The position numbers and the translations under genes are program-made. A stretch of DNA of 64,000 nucleotides from Nitrospirota bacterium. GTDB lineage: Bacteria > JACPQY01. Positions 46,270-55,493 of this stretch are shown here, in pieces; position 1 is the first letter of the stretch, and each line of letters opens with the position of its first letter. The notes under the pieces are model-generated. The model was not told the origin of the DNA. It searched no databases and saw only the letters and a program-made list of their open reading frames with translations. The stretch covers positions 140,951 through 204,950 of the forward strand of contig JACPAV010000007.1 in NCBI GenBank assembly GCA_016180645.1, given 5' to 3'.

Positions 46270-46310
46270 TACCCAAAACAAAACCGCCCCTGCCGTGAGG
46301 CAGAGGCGGT
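46270..46310 (-). terminator. Rho-independent terminator after the SCP2 gene
   Basis: On the minus strand ACCGCC, then TCTGCC-TCAC-GGCAGG and GGCGGT form a hairpin (46283-46310) followed by TTTTGTTTTGGG. It lies 25 bases after the stop of the SCP2 gene. Confidence 0.75.
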
Positions 46311-46334
46311 CGAGTTGTTTCTTGTTTGGAAAAA

Positions 46335-46778
46335 TCAGGCCGTTCCGAGAATGGCTCCAAGTCGCATGGCCAAGCTCATGTCGCCTTGGATTCTCAGTTT
46401 GCCCTGCATGAACGCGGCCTGCGGGTTGAGCGTACCGGTGTTCATCGCCTTCCAGTCGTCAACCTTCAGCGTGATCGTGCACTGGGCGGGATCGGGGGTG
46501 CCGCTGGCCACAGCCAAGGCCCCATCGGCGACCTTGATCTGCCACTGGCCCCCGCCGTCGCCTTCCAGATTGAATTGATAGACGGCCTTCACGCCCTTTA
46601 ACCGTTCGGCACCCTGAGGGTTCTTGGTGGCGCCGTAGGGCATGATGATCTCGAATACCTGTTTCGGAGTAGCATTCTTGAGGACCTGTTGACGCAGGGC
46701 GTTCCGATCGGCGCCCACGCTGTCAATGATCTTCTTGATTTCCTCCGGACTTGATTGCGGAGTGACTTCGTCTGCCAT
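46335..46778 (-). CDS. SCP2 sterol-binding domain protein
   Basis: A 147-residue single-domain protein with an SCP-2-like fold: YQFNLEGDGGGQWQIKVADG, DPAQCTITLKVDDWKAMNTG and AAFMQGKLRIQGDMSLAMRL. Such proteins carry lipids or fatty acyl-CoA. The ATG at 46778 (MADEVTPQ) is preceded by AGGAGG at good spacing; a longer frame starts at 46808. It has its own terminator and is divergent from larC. Confidence 0.88.
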   Translation of the reverse strand: MADEVTPQSSPEEIKKIIDSVGADRNALRQQVLKNATPKQVFEIIMPYGATKNPQGAERLKGVKAVYQFNLEGDGGGQWQIKVADGALAVASGTPDPAQCTITLKVDDWKAMNTGTLNPQAAFMQGKLRIQGDMSLAMRLGAILGTA

Positions 46779-46856
46779 AAATCCTCCTTTTCCTGGCTGA
46801 TTTAGCATTGGGTCCCTTTTTTGTCAAGAGAAGCTGGAGTAGAATGCCGCTTTGGC

Positions 46857-48095
46857 GTGAAAATTCTTTATCTGGACTGCTTTTCCGGCCTGAGCGGAGA
46901 CATGTTCCTCTCGGGTCTGGTGGATCTTGGCCTGCCGGTTCGAACCCTGGCGGAGGAACTCGCCAAGCTTCACGTGGGGAGGATCGGACTTCGATTCGGT
47001 CACGTTCGGCAGAAAGCGATCCGGGCCCGGCGGCTGACTCTTTCACTCCCCGGTTCACCCCATGCGCATGCGGGCCATCCCCACCCCCAGTCGCATCCGC
47101 ACGCGCACCGCAGTTTTGGCGACATCGAGCGGCTGATCCGAAAGAGTTCGATTCGACCGGAGGTTCAAAAGAAGGCCATCTCCATCTTCCGCATCGTGGC
47201 GGAGGCGGAGGGAAAAGTACACGGAGTGCCGTCGTCGAAGGTTCATTTTCATGAAGTGGGAGCGCTGGACTCGATCATCGACATTGTGGGCGCCGCCATC
47301 GGACTGGAGTATTTCCAATTCAATAAAGTCTACTGTTCGCCCCTCCCCCTGGGTCGTGGTTTCGTGAATACGCTTCACGGCCGTTACCCCGTGCCCGCCC
47401 CGGCCACGCTTGAGATCCTCAAGGGATTTCCTCTGGCCCAGCATCCGGACGCGGGCGAGTGGACCACACCCACCGGCGCGGCCATCGCGAAGGCCGTTGC
47501 GGAGCCGGTGGAAGGGATGCCCAGGATGAAGGTCACCCGGATCGGATACGGCTCGGGATCACGGATGGGCGAGACTCTGCCCAATGTTGTGCGAATGGTG
47601 GCCGGGAGCCGGGAAGATCGTCCCGAAGGGCTCCAGGGCGTGGAGCGCGACGAGGTCTGTGTGATGGAAACGGATATCGACGACATGACGCCTGAGATGT
47701 GTGCTCCGCTCATGGATCGGCTTCTCGCGAGGGGTGCGCTTGACGTGCAGTGGATCCCGACCCACATGAAGCGGGGACGTCCCGGATTCAGATTGGAGAT
47801 CCTGGCCACCGACGAAACGCAAGAGGCCCTGGCGCAGACCCTGTTTGAGGAAAGCAGCACCATCGGGCTCCGCTTCCACAGGGCGGAACGAATGAAGCTT
47901 CCCCGGAGAATCATCAATCTCCGCACGGCCTACGGGATGATCCGGGCCAAGGTTTCCTCTCTCAACGGGCGGGTGGTTGCGGCGAAGCCGGAAATTCTTG
48001 ACGTCGTGCGTGCCGCGCGGGAGCACGATGAGCCGCTGCCGCGCGTCCTCCGGGTCGTCCAGCAAACGTTGGACCGGCATGTCCGACCCCGGTAG
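46857..48095 (+). CDS. larC: Nickel-pincer cofactor biosynthesis protein LarC (DUF111)
   Basis: LarC inserts nickel into the pincer nucleotide of lactate racemase-type enzymes. The start is taken at GTG 46857 because KILYLDCFSGLSGDM matches the family start; the frame is open from 46821. The protein (412 aa) has VHFHEVGALDSIIDIVGAA, the His-rich stretch from 69 to 84 (alternating His, Ala and Pro) and METDIDDMTPEM. No larB, larE or racemase gene is visible here. Its end overlaps the histidine kinase start by 17 bases. Confidence 0.92.
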   Translation: MKILYLDCFSGLSGDMFLSGLVDLGLPVRTLAEELAKLHVGRIGLRFGHVRQKAIRARRLTLSLPGSPHAHAGHPHPQSHPHAHRSFGDIERLIRKSSIRPEVQKKAISIFRIVAEAEGKVHGVPSSKVHFHEVGALDSIIDIVGAAIGLEYFQFNKVYCSPLPLGRGFVNTLHGRYPVPAPATLEILKGFPLAQHPDAGEWTTPTGAAIAKAVAEPVEGMPRMKVTRIGYGSGSRMGETLPNVVRMVAGSREDRPEGLQGVERDEVCVMETDIDDMTPEMCAPLMDRLLARGALDVQWIPTHMKRGRPGFRLEILATDETQEALAQTLFEESSTIGLRFHRAERMKLPRRIINLRTAYGMIRAKVSSLNGRVVAAKPEILDVVRAAREHDEPLPRVLRVVQQTLDRHVRPR

Positions 48096-51006
48096 CCCCC
48101 TCCTCTCCCGGCCTACCGCTCCGCTGTTCCAGCGGGAGCGGCTCCAGAACATGTTCTTCGCGGTCAGCGTTCGTGTCGTCATCGCCGCCGTATTTCTCGG
48201 CTCGTATGTGCTGGCGGCCTACTTCGGTCTCGGCAAGCCGCCTTGGTGGGCGCGCCTGGTCCCGTATCTCTATGCCGGCTACGCGGCCGGACTGACCTAT
48301 GCCCTGCACCTGCTTCGAAAAGGGAGATCTCCCGCCCCCGGTTTCCACGCGTTTTGCTATGTGGTGGACGCCTTCGCCATCACCGTCTTCGTGTTCTACA
48401 CGGGGGGAATGTACAGCCCCTTTCTCCTGATCTATCTCCTGGCGTTTCTGGTGGCCTCCATGCTGGAGCGCGCGCGACTCGCGGTGCTCGTGGGCGTTTC
48501 GCAGGGCGTGCTGTTTTTCGGGATGGCCCTCGGCCAGGTCCTGGGGTGGGTACCCATCCACAGTGAGGCGATTCTCCGGGCCGATGCGCGGGTGGGCGTG
48601 TTTCTGCTGATCACGTGCTTCCTCGGGGTGGTCGATTTCCTGGTGATTTATCTTTTCCGCCGCATCAAGATCTCGGAGGAAGAGGGAAACAAGCAGTACC
48701 AGAAACTCGGCACGCTCTACTCCTTGACACAATCTCTTCTGGGGCGGCTCTCCCTCGACGAGCAAATGGAACGGGTCTGCGAGACGGTGGTGCATGCGTT
48801 GAAATTCGAATTCACCGCGATCTTTCTCTACGAGGAGGAGCGAGATGCCCTGGTGCTGAGCATGTCCGCCCCGAAGGGTTACCGGGAATGGCTTGAAGCA
48901 GCGGTGGGCGGCCCCCTCCGTCGGTTCTCCTATCCCCTCCAGCAGCCGGACCGGCCATTCATCGAGGCCATCCGAAAGAAACAGTTCTACGTGTCCAGGG
49001 ATCTCCGCGAAATGATGGAAGCGATCGATCCGAAAATCCCCGAGGGCACGTTCGAAGCGGTGGCGCAGGGGATTGGCGCCCGGTTCATCTATCAGGTTCC
49101 GCTGGTGCACCAGGACAAGCTGATCGGGCTGCTGAGTTCGATCGGGGGAGAAGTGGCCCTTTCCACGGAGGACCGGGATACACTCCTGAGCTATGCCGAC
49201 GCGGCGTCCCTCGCGGTTGCAGACGCGAAGATGTGGTCGGACCTTCAGAGCAGCCGGAACGACTTGGAGCGGAGCCTGGAGGAATTGTGGATTGCGAATG
49301 ACAAACTAAAGGCTTCCTACGAGCAGATTCGTGAACAGGCTTCGGACCTGGAGCGCTCCCGGCGGGAGGTGGAGGCCTCGGAAAAGGAGATCGAGTCGTC
49401 GCATTTGCGCCTGGAGCGGAAGCACCGATATCTTCAAAGCGCGGTGGACATCTCACAGAATCTCCACTCGTTGACCGATCCGGGCCGGTTGGCCCATGAT
49501 TTCGCCAAGCTCCTCAAGAAGAGTTTTCCGGTCACCCAGGCGGCGATCTATATTCGGTCCGAAGAAACCATTGAGCCGAGGGCCGCCGCGGGTTTTCCCG
49601 AGGGCTCGCTGCGTCCCCTCACCACGGCTGAACTCCGTAAAGAGATCGTCTGGAAGGCGATCCAGGACCGCACGCTGATCCAGGCCTCGGTTCCCGCCTG
49701 GAAGCGAGCCTTCCCGGTGCTCGACAAGACCGTCGCCTTCGCAGCCGTTCCACTTCTCAGCGGAGCCGAATGGCTCGGATTCTTCTATTTTGAGAGCGGT
49801 GTGTCCAAGCCTTTTGATGAGGACGATACTTCGATGCAGGTGCTCCTAGCGAATCAGTTTACCCTGGCGTTGAAGAATTCGCTTCATTTTGAAGAAGCCA
49901 TGTTCTACCGGAACTACCTGGAAAATCTGATCGAGCATGCGGGGGCGATTTTTCTGGTTCTGGATCGCCGGAGCCGGATCCAGCTCTTCAACCGCTACGC
50001 GGAGGTAAAATCCGGGTATCGGCGCGAGGAGGTCATCGGGCGCCTCGCCGCGCGGCTCTTCGTCTCCGCCGACAAGCGGGAAGACTATTTTCGCCGGATG
50101 TCCGAACTCGTCCGCAGCCGTGTCCTGACCAGTTTCCAGGGTGAATTTCGAACCAAATCCGGACGGGTCCGGAAAACCCAGTTCACCTTGATCCCCGTCG
50201 TGAATGCCAAGGGAGAGGTCGAGCAGTCCATCCTGATGGGTGAGGACATCACGGACCTCAAGAATCTGGAGCGTCAGTTGGTGGAGACCGGGCGCATGGC
50301 GGCTCTGGGACAGTTGGCGGCGGCGGTGGCGCACGATCTGAACAACCCACTCTCTGTCATGAGCGCTCAGATGCAGCTTCTGGCTCGGGAGCTTTCGGCC
50401 GATGAGGGGAAAATGGCCCAACGCGTGCGGAAGGCGCAAACCGCCACGGAACACATCCGGATGCTCATCGACAACCTCATGGGGTACGCCAAGCCGGGTC
50501 GGGAGCGGAGAATCCGTCTCAGCCTCAACGATGTGATCCGCGAGGCCCTGTCCTTCTCGGAATATGAAATCCGCCGGGGGGGGGTGAAGGTGGTCTGTCA
50601 ACTCGATGAGGAGCTTCCGAGGATCGCCGCCGTCAAGGGCGAGATTCAGCAAATTGTTCTCAACTTGTTGGTCAATGCAAACCGGGCCATTCGGGAAGTG
50701 TCTTTCCGGGAGGGGCGGAACAATCACCGAGGGGAGATCCGGATTGAGACCCGGCTCCTGGAGGACGGACAGGTCGCGCTCGTCGTATCGGACAACGGGA
50801 TCGGGATTCCGGCACAGATGCAGGAGAAGATCTTCGAGCCGTTTTTCACCACGTGGTCCAACAAGGAAGGAACGGGGCTGGGACTGGCGGCCGTGCGGAG
50901 GATTGTGGAGCGCCACTCCGGTCGAATCTCCGTTCGGGGCGCGGACCCCAAAGGGGCGGAATTCGAGATCCTTCTTCCGGTGAATCCGCCTGAGGAGCGG
51001 GTCTAG
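48079..51006 (+). CDS. Sensor histidine kinase with N-terminal membrane, GAF, PAS, HisKA and HATPase domains
   Basis: From the ATG at 48079 the product is 975 residues. Residues 30-190 hold about six hydrophobic helices (MFFAVSVRVVIAAVFLGSYV), then GAF-like (about 225-370), a coiled coil (about 380-450), GAF-like (about 455-605), PAS (about 615-735), HisKA with phosphoacceptor His752 (AVAHDLNNPLS) and HATPase (NLLVNANRAI, DNGIGI, GTGLGLAAVRR). No response regulator follows; the nearest partner is the receiver-like protein at 56542. A 9-G tract at 50576-50584 lies in the coding sequence. Confidence 0.9.
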   Translation: MSDPGSPLLSRPTAPLFQRERLQNMFFAVSVRVVIAAVFLGSYVLAAYFGLGKPPWWARLVPYLYAGYAAGLTYALHLLRKGRSPAPGFHAFCYVVDAFAITVFVFYTGGMYSPFLLIYLLAFLVASMLERARLAVLVGVSQGVLFFGMALGQVLGWVPIHSEAILRADARVGVFLLITCFLGVVDFLVIYLFRRIKISEEEGNKQYQKLGTLYSLTQSLLGRLSLDEQMERVCETVVHALKFEFTAIFLYEEERDALVLSMSAPKGYREWLEAAVGGPLRRFSYPLQQPDRPFIEAIRKKQFYVSRDLREMMEAIDPKIPEGTFEAVAQGIGARFIYQVPLVHQDKLIGLLSSIGGEVALSTEDRDTLLSYADAASLAVADAKMWSDLQSSRNDLERSLEELWIANDKLKASYEQIREQASDLERSRREVEASEKEIESSHLRLERKHRYLQSAVDISQNLHSLTDPGRLAHDFAKLLKKSFPVTQAAIYIRSEETIEPRAAAGFPEGSLRPLTTAELRKEIVWKAIQDRTLIQASVPAWKRAFPVLDKTVAFAAVPLLSGAEWLGFFYFESGVSKPFDEDDTSMQVLLANQFTLALKNSLHFEEAMFYRNYLENLIEHAGAIFLVLDRRSRIQLFNRYAEVKSGYRREEVIGRLAARLFVSADKREDYFRRMSELVRSRVLTSFQGEFRTKSGRVRKTQFTLIPVVNAKGEVEQSILMGEDITDLKNLERQLVETGRMAALGQLAAAVAHDLNNPLSVMSAQMQLLARELSADEGKMAQRVRKAQTATEHIRMLIDNLMGYAKPGRERRIRLSLNDVIREALSFSEYEIRRGGVKVVCQLDEELPRIAAVKGEIQQIVLNLLVNANRAIREVSFREGRNNHRGEIRIETRLLEDGQVALVVSDNGIGIPAQMQEKIFEPFFTTWSNKEGTGLGLAAVRRIVERHSGRISVRGADPKGAEFEILLPVNPPEERV

Positions 51007-51023
51007 TCACGGGACGCGCGCCG

Positions 51024-52208
51024 ATGACGGCAACATCCGGCCGATCGAAATTCCTCCCCGCCTTGCTTCCCTTCATCGAGGAAGACGACATACGTGCCGT
51101 CAATGAGGTCCTCCGTTCGGGTTGGCTGACGGTGGGAAAGCGGTGCCTGGATTTTGAGTCGGCCTTGGCGAAATTCATGGGGGCTCGACATGTCCATGCG
51201 GTCAGCTCCTGCACGGCGGCCCTGCATCTGGCCTTGACCGCTCTGGGATTGAAGAAAGGGGACGTCGTCGTCACATCCCCGATCACGTTTACAGCCACGG
51301 TCGCGGCCATTGTGCACACAGGCGCGACTCCCTTGCTGGCGGACGTGGACAGGGACACGGGCAATCTGGATCCCGCGCAGGTGGAAAAGCTGGCGCGGAC
51401 GAATCGGCGCATCCGCGCGATCATTCCGGTCCATTTTGCCGGCCACCCGTGCGAGATGGATGCTCTGCTGTCTCTGGCCCGGAAGCATCGTTGGCTGGTG
51501 GTGGAGGATGCCGCGCATGCACTTGCCGCGGAGTACAAGGGCACACCGATCGGAGCTCTCCCTTCGACGGCGACCTGCTTCAGCTTCTACGCCTGCAAGA
51601 ACTTGTGCGCGATCGAGGGTGGGGCGATCGCGACGGATTCGGCCACCCTCGACAGGAGAGTCCGCCTCTGGAGTCTGCACGGGATCAGTCGAGATGCATG
51701 GAAACGATACGGGGAGGGGGGCTCCTGGCGGTATGACGTTGTCGAACCGGGATTCAAGAACAACTTTACCGATGTGCAGGCGGCTCTGGCCCTGTCGCAA
51801 CTGGGCAAGCTGGATCGGCTCCAGCGCCGCCGGGAAAAGATTGCGCTGCGGTATGGTGAAGTCTTTCAGCCGCTGGAGGCGCTGGAGGTCCCCGTCGTCC
51901 GATCCGACGTCAAAATGGCCTGGCACATCTACGTCCTCCGCCTCAGGAAGAGACGTCTCAAGATCGGCCGCGACGGCTTCATCGAGGAACTTCGGCGACG
52001 CAACATTGGAACCAGCGTTCACTTTGTTCCGATCCATCTTCACTCGGCGTATAAGAAAATCCTGAAGAAATCTGCGAAGGACTATCCTGTGGCGATGGAC
52101 TTTTACTCACGGGCACTCACGTTGCCCCTTCATCCGGGAATGACCGACGAGGATGTGCAGGACGTGATTGAATCCGTACTGGACATCTGCCGACGGAACC
52201 GTGCGTAG
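51024..52208 (+). CDS. DegT/DnrJ/EryC1/StrS-family aminotransferase
   Basis: A 394-residue PLP-dependent sugar aminotransferase: SSCTAALHLALTALG, VVEDAAHALAAEYKG, FSFYACKNLCAIEGG with the PLP Lys192, and IGTSVHFVPIHLHSAY. Family members transfer an amino group to nucleotide keto-sugars, for example in pseudaminic-acid or other glycan pathways. It is 225 bases before a flagellin gene, so flagellin glycosylation is a reasonable guess. No other sugar-pathway gene is near. The end overlaps a repeat element. Confidence 0.9.
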   Translation: MTATSGRSKFLPALLPFIEEDDIRAVNEVLRSGWLTVGKRCLDFESALAKFMGARHVHAVSSCTAALHLALTALGLKKGDVVVTSPITFTATVAAIVHTGATPLLADVDRDTGNLDPAQVEKLARTNRRIRAIIPVHFAGHPCEMDALLSLARKHRWLVVEDAAHALAAEYKGTPIGALPSTATCFSFYACKNLCAIEGGAIATDSATLDRRVRLWSLHGISRDAWKRYGEGGSWRYDVVEPGFKNNFTDVQAALALSQLGKLDRLQRRREKIALRYGEVFQPLEALEVPVVRSDVKMAWHIYVLRLRKRRLKIGRDGFIEELRRRNIGTSVHFVPIHLHSAYKKILKKSAKDYPVAMDFYSRALTLPLHPGMTDEDVQDVIESVLDICRRNRA

Positions 52209-52321
52209 GGCGACCCGTAGCGCCCGGTTCGAGGCCGCAAGGACTGAATCGATCTTCTCGGCCTCGCCGGGCGATCACCGTCCGGCATAAAGCCGGACGC
52301 GACGAAGACCCCGCCCCTACG
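52204..52321. repeat. Multi-hairpin element with CGTAGGG...CCCCTACG ends
   Basis: CGTAGGGCG (52204-52212) pairs with CGCCCCTACG (52312-52321). Inside are the stem CGCCCGG...GAGGCC/GGCCTC...CCGGGCG (52221-52273) and GTCCGGC-ATAAA-GCCGGAC (52280-52298). It is the second member of the family at 46116 and 63802. The stop of the aminotransferase gene lies in the left end. Confidence 0.65.
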
Positions 52322-52339
52322 AAAGACCGCCGTCCAGGA

Positions 52340-52366
52340 TCAAGTTTTGATCCTCCCGTCCGATAG
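52340..52366 (+). promoter_or_regulatory. Sigma-28 (FliA) promoter of flagellin
   Basis: TCAAGTTT (52340-52347), an 11-base spacer and TCCGATAG (52359-52366) match the flagellar sigma-28 consensus (TAAAGTTT-N11-GCCGATAA). It lies 66 bases before the flagellin ATG. Confidence 0.75.
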
Positions 52367-52374
52367 GCTTAATT

Positions 52375-52396
52375 GAGCCGTCAGGGAAGACGGCTC
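52375..52396 (+). other. Hairpin in the flagellin 5' untranslated region
   Basis: GAGCCGTC-AGGGAA-GACGGCTC is an 8-bp perfect stem just after the predicted transcription start. It may stabilise the mRNA or bind a regulator such as CsrA (the AGGGA loop). Confidence 0.55.
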
Positions 52397-52432
52397 GTTA
52401 GTTGATCCCTATGTGAACAAGGAGGTTCGTGC

Positions 52433-53491
52433 ATGGGAACGCGGATCAATACCAACCTGGCGGCCCTCAATGCCGCGATGAATCTGAACAACACCCAGAG
52501 CCGTGTGGCCAAGAGCGTCGAGAGGCTCTCCTCGGGCCTCCGGATCAATAAGTCCTCGGATGATGCGGCGGGGATGCTTCTGTCGCAGACCTTGAGGGCG
52601 GATCTTCGATCCCTCGAGCAGGCCATCCGGAACGCCAACGACGGCTTCAACGTGCTCGGCATCATCGACGGCGCCTCCGGCGAAATCCACGACATCCTGA
52701 TCCGGATGAGGCAATTGGCTCAGCAGAGCGCGAACGGAGTCCTGGGTACGGACTCCCGACTGACGGTCCAGGCGGAATTTTCGCTGCTCCAGAGCGAAAT
52801 CACGCGCATCGCTTCTACGATCACCTTCAACGGCCTTCGTCTGGGTGTTGGGGGTACAACCACTTCTGCCGGGGTGTACATGGCGTCGAGCGCGCTGACC
52901 GTGAGCACGGCGGCAACGAGCATGAATCTGCAGGTCGGCATCCGAAATGACGTCGCCGACCGGATCGGGGTCGATATCAGTCTTGGAAACATTACCAGCG
53001 CCGGCAATGATCCGGGCGGATCACGGCGACTGGGGCTCACCGCCGTTGGACTTCGGATCTACCATGTGGGGGAGGGGGGCGGAACTTTCAACGGCGTAAC
53101 CTATGGCAACGGGGTGGCCACGTTTACGAACAACCCGGCGTCTGGGAATTTTATCGGGGGAATGAATGGGGCCACGCTCAACGCGGCGGGTGTCGCCGTT
53201 TCCTCCGTGTCGGCCGCTCGAAGTTCCTTGACCGCCATCGACTACGCGATCCGGAGCCTTTCGCTCTATCGCGCCAGAATCGGCTCCTCGGCCAACCGGC
53301 TCGAGCGGACGATCTCAAACTCCGAAGTGACCGTGAGAAATGTTTCGGCGAGCGAGAGCTTCATCCGGGATACCGACTTCGCCCACGAAACGGCGAACCT
53401 GGTCCGATCGCAGGTTCTCGCCCAAGCGGGCGCGGCGGCCCTCGCGCAGGCGAACTTGATTCCTCAATCCGTTCTCACACTTCTAGGCTAA
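52433..53491 (+). CDS. fliC: Flagellin
   Basis: A 352-residue filament protein. The N-terminal D0/D1 (INTNLAALNAAMNLNNTQSR, SVERLSSGLRINKSSDDAAG) and C-terminal D1/D0 (SANRLERTISNSEVTVRNVS, ARSSLTAIDYAI, QVLAQAGAAALAQANLIPQS) are complete. The central part is short, rich in Gly, Thr and Ser. It lacks a signal peptide, as flagellin uses the flagellar type III exporter. AAGGAGG stands 7 bases before the ATG. It has its own sigma-28 promoter and terminator, and no other flagellar gene is adjacent. Confidence 0.95.
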   Translation: MGTRINTNLAALNAAMNLNNTQSRVAKSVERLSSGLRINKSSDDAAGMLLSQTLRADLRSLEQAIRNANDGFNVLGIIDGASGEIHDILIRMRQLAQQSANGVLGTDSRLTVQAEFSLLQSEITRIASTITFNGLRLGVGGTTTSAGVYMASSALTVSTAATSMNLQVGIRNDVADRIGVDISLGNITSAGNDPGGSRRLGLTAVGLRIYHVGEGGGTFNGVTYGNGVATFTNNPASGNFIGGMNGATLNAAGVAVSSVSAARSSLTAIDYAIRSLSLYRARIGSSANRLERTISNSEVTVRNVSASESFIRDTDFAHETANLVRSQVLAQAGAAALAQANLIPQSVLTLLG

Positions 53492-53516
53492 AAGTCAGCC
53501 CATGGTGTTACCTCCT

Positions 53517-53594
53517 CCCCCCGCCCCGTCCAAGATCTGAGATCTTAGATTTCAAATCTCAAATCGTAGGAAGGGGTGGGGGGTGCCTTTTTTT
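53517..53594 (+). terminator. Terminator after flagellin
   Basis: CCCCCCGCCCC (53517-53527) pairs with GGGGTGGGGGG (53573-53583), with one G-T pair, followed by a run of seven T at 53588-53594. The loop has a further AT-rich inverted repeat around GATCTGAGATCTTAG. Confidence 0.6.
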
Positions 53595-53719
53595 CCCCCG
53601 AGAGACCACCCACCTGCACTCAGCCTCCCCAGCACTGGACCCAGTGGTCTCCTACAGGACAGCGCCTTGCCGCCGATAGCTGAAAACGCTCCGAGTTGGT
53701 ATAGTCGCCGCCGATTGAG

Positions 53720-55492
53720 ATGAGTACAGAATCCCGACTGCGATCCCACTATTGCGGCGACCTTCGGAGCGAACATCTTGGACAAGATGTCACTCTCATG
53801 GGATGGGTCCACTCCGTCCGCGATCACGGCGGGATCCTTTTCATCGATCTCCGCGACATCCACGGGGTGGTCCAACTCGTCTTCAGTCCGGAGGGCGATC
53901 CGGCCGTATATCAGGTCGCACAAAGGCTGCGGAGTGAATTTGTCATCTGTGTACTGGGCTCGGTCGCGAAGAGACCCGCGGGCACTGAAAACGCGGGACT
54001 GCCCACGGGTCAGGTCGAAGTCCACGTGAGCCGGGCGGAGGTCCTGAACGAATCCAAACCTCTGCCGTTCACCGTGGACGACGACGTGAATGTCTCCGAG
54101 AACACCCGCCTCCAGTACCGCTATCTCGATTTGCGGCGCCCCCGGATGCAACGCATCCTGATGGCCCGACACCGCATGGCTCAGGCCATCCGTGAATACC
54201 TCAGCGCGCAGGATTTCCTGGAAATTGAAACGCCCATGCTGTCCAAAAGCACACCCGAGGGCGCAAGGGATTTCCTTGTCCCGAGCCGCCTCTCTCCCGG
54301 CGCTTTCTACGCGCTGCCTCAATCCCCACAGCTGTACAAACAAATCCTGATGATGAGCGGCCTCAATCGCTACTTCCAGATCGTCCGCTGTTTCCGCGAC
54401 GAAGATCTCCGAGCCGACCGGCAACCCGAGTTCACCCAGCTGGACATCGAACTTTCCTTCACCGAGCCGGAGGAGATCTATCGGATCATCGAGGGCTTGA
54501 TGCAAGCGGTTCTGGAGCGGGTTTTCGGGCGAATGGTGTCCATACCCTTTCCCCGGTTGAGCTATCAGGAAGCCATCGACCGGTATGGCAAGGATGCTCC
54601 CGATCTCCGATACGGACTCCAGTTGCAGATTCTCGGCTCGGTCTTCGCCAAGACAGGATTCAAGATTTTCAAGGAGACGCTCGCGAAAGGGGGCTCCGTA
54701 CGGGGCTTCTGCGCGCCGGCGAAAAAGGCCTGGAGCCGCGCTGATTTCGACCGCAAAACGGAGTGGGTGAAGGAGTTCGGCGCGAAAGGGCTCGTCTGGC
54801 TCACCCATGAGAAAGGCGGATGGGCCGGCCCCGTCGCCAAGTTCCTCAGCGCCGAAGAATCGGCGGCCCTGAAAGGTATCTTCCGTCCCGGTGAGGGAGA
54901 TACGGTGTTCGTGGTCGCCGATCGCGCTCCACTGGCGGCCAATGTGCTCGGCCGGCTTCGGGAGGAAATCGCGAAGGAATTGGACCTCGTTCCAAAGAAC
55001 GATCTCCAGCTCGCGTGGATCACGGACTTTCCGATGTTTGAATTCAGCGAAGAGGACAAGCGTTGGGTGGCGATGCATCATCCGTTCACCGCGCCAAAGT
55101 GGGAGGATCTGGATCGGATGGAAAAAGACCCCGGTTCGGTGAAGGCTCAGGCCTACGACCTCGTTCTGAATGGAACGGAAATCGGCGGGGGGAGCATCCG
55201 AAACCATCGGAGCGACGTCCAATCCCGGGTATTTGACACGTTGGGGCTGAAGCCGGATGAGGCTCGGGCGAAATTCGGCTTCCTCCTGGAGGCGCTCCAG
55301 TACGGGGCGCCGCCGCATGGCGGCATTGCGTTCGGTCTGGACCGAATCACCATGCTTCTCACCGGTTGCGAGTCGATCCGAGATACCATTGCGTTTCCCA
55401 AGACTCAGAAAGGGACCTGTCTTCTGACCGACGCGCCCAGCCCCGTGGACGAAAAACAACTTCGGGAGATCCACATTCGAACCCTGCTTTGA
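53720..55492 (+). CDS. aspS: Aspartyl-tRNA synthetase
   Basis: A 590-residue class II synthetase of the bacterial type. N-terminal OB-fold anticodon-binding domain (VTLMGWVHSVRDHGGILFID), motif 2 RYFQIVRCFRDEDLRADRQP EFTQLDIE, the GAD insertion domain in the middle, and motif 3 HGGIAFGLDRITMLLTG. It ends LREIHIRTLL. It charges tRNA-Asp and perhaps tRNA-Asn; which one cannot be decided here. The gene is followed at 1 base by gpsA. Confidence 0.97.
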   Translation: MSTESRLRSHYCGDLRSEHLGQDVTLMGWVHSVRDHGGILFIDLRDIHGVVQLVFSPEGDPAVYQVAQRLRSEFVICVLGSVAKRPAGTENAGLPTGQVEVHVSRAEVLNESKPLPFTVDDDVNVSENTRLQYRYLDLRRPRMQRILMARHRMAQAIREYLSAQDFLEIETPMLSKSTPEGARDFLVPSRLSPGAFYALPQSPQLYKQILMMSGLNRYFQIVRCFRDEDLRADRQPEFTQLDIELSFTEPEEIYRIIEGLMQAVLERVFGRMVSIPFPRLSYQEAIDRYGKDAPDLRYGLQLQILGSVFAKTGFKIFKETLAKGGSVRGFCAPAKKAWSRADFDRKTEWVKEFGAKGLVWLTHEKGGWAGPVAKFLSAEESAALKGIFRPGEGDTVFVVADRAPLAANVLGRLREEIAKELDLVPKNDLQLAWITDFPMFEFSEEDKRWVAMHHPFTAPKWEDLDRMEKDPGSVKAQAYDLVLNGTEIGGGSIRNHRSDVQSRVFDTLGLKPDEARAKFGFLLEALQYGAPPHGGIAFGLDRITMLLTGCESIRDTIAFPKTQKGTCLLTDAPSPVDEKQLREIHIRTLL

Positions 55493-55493
55493 A

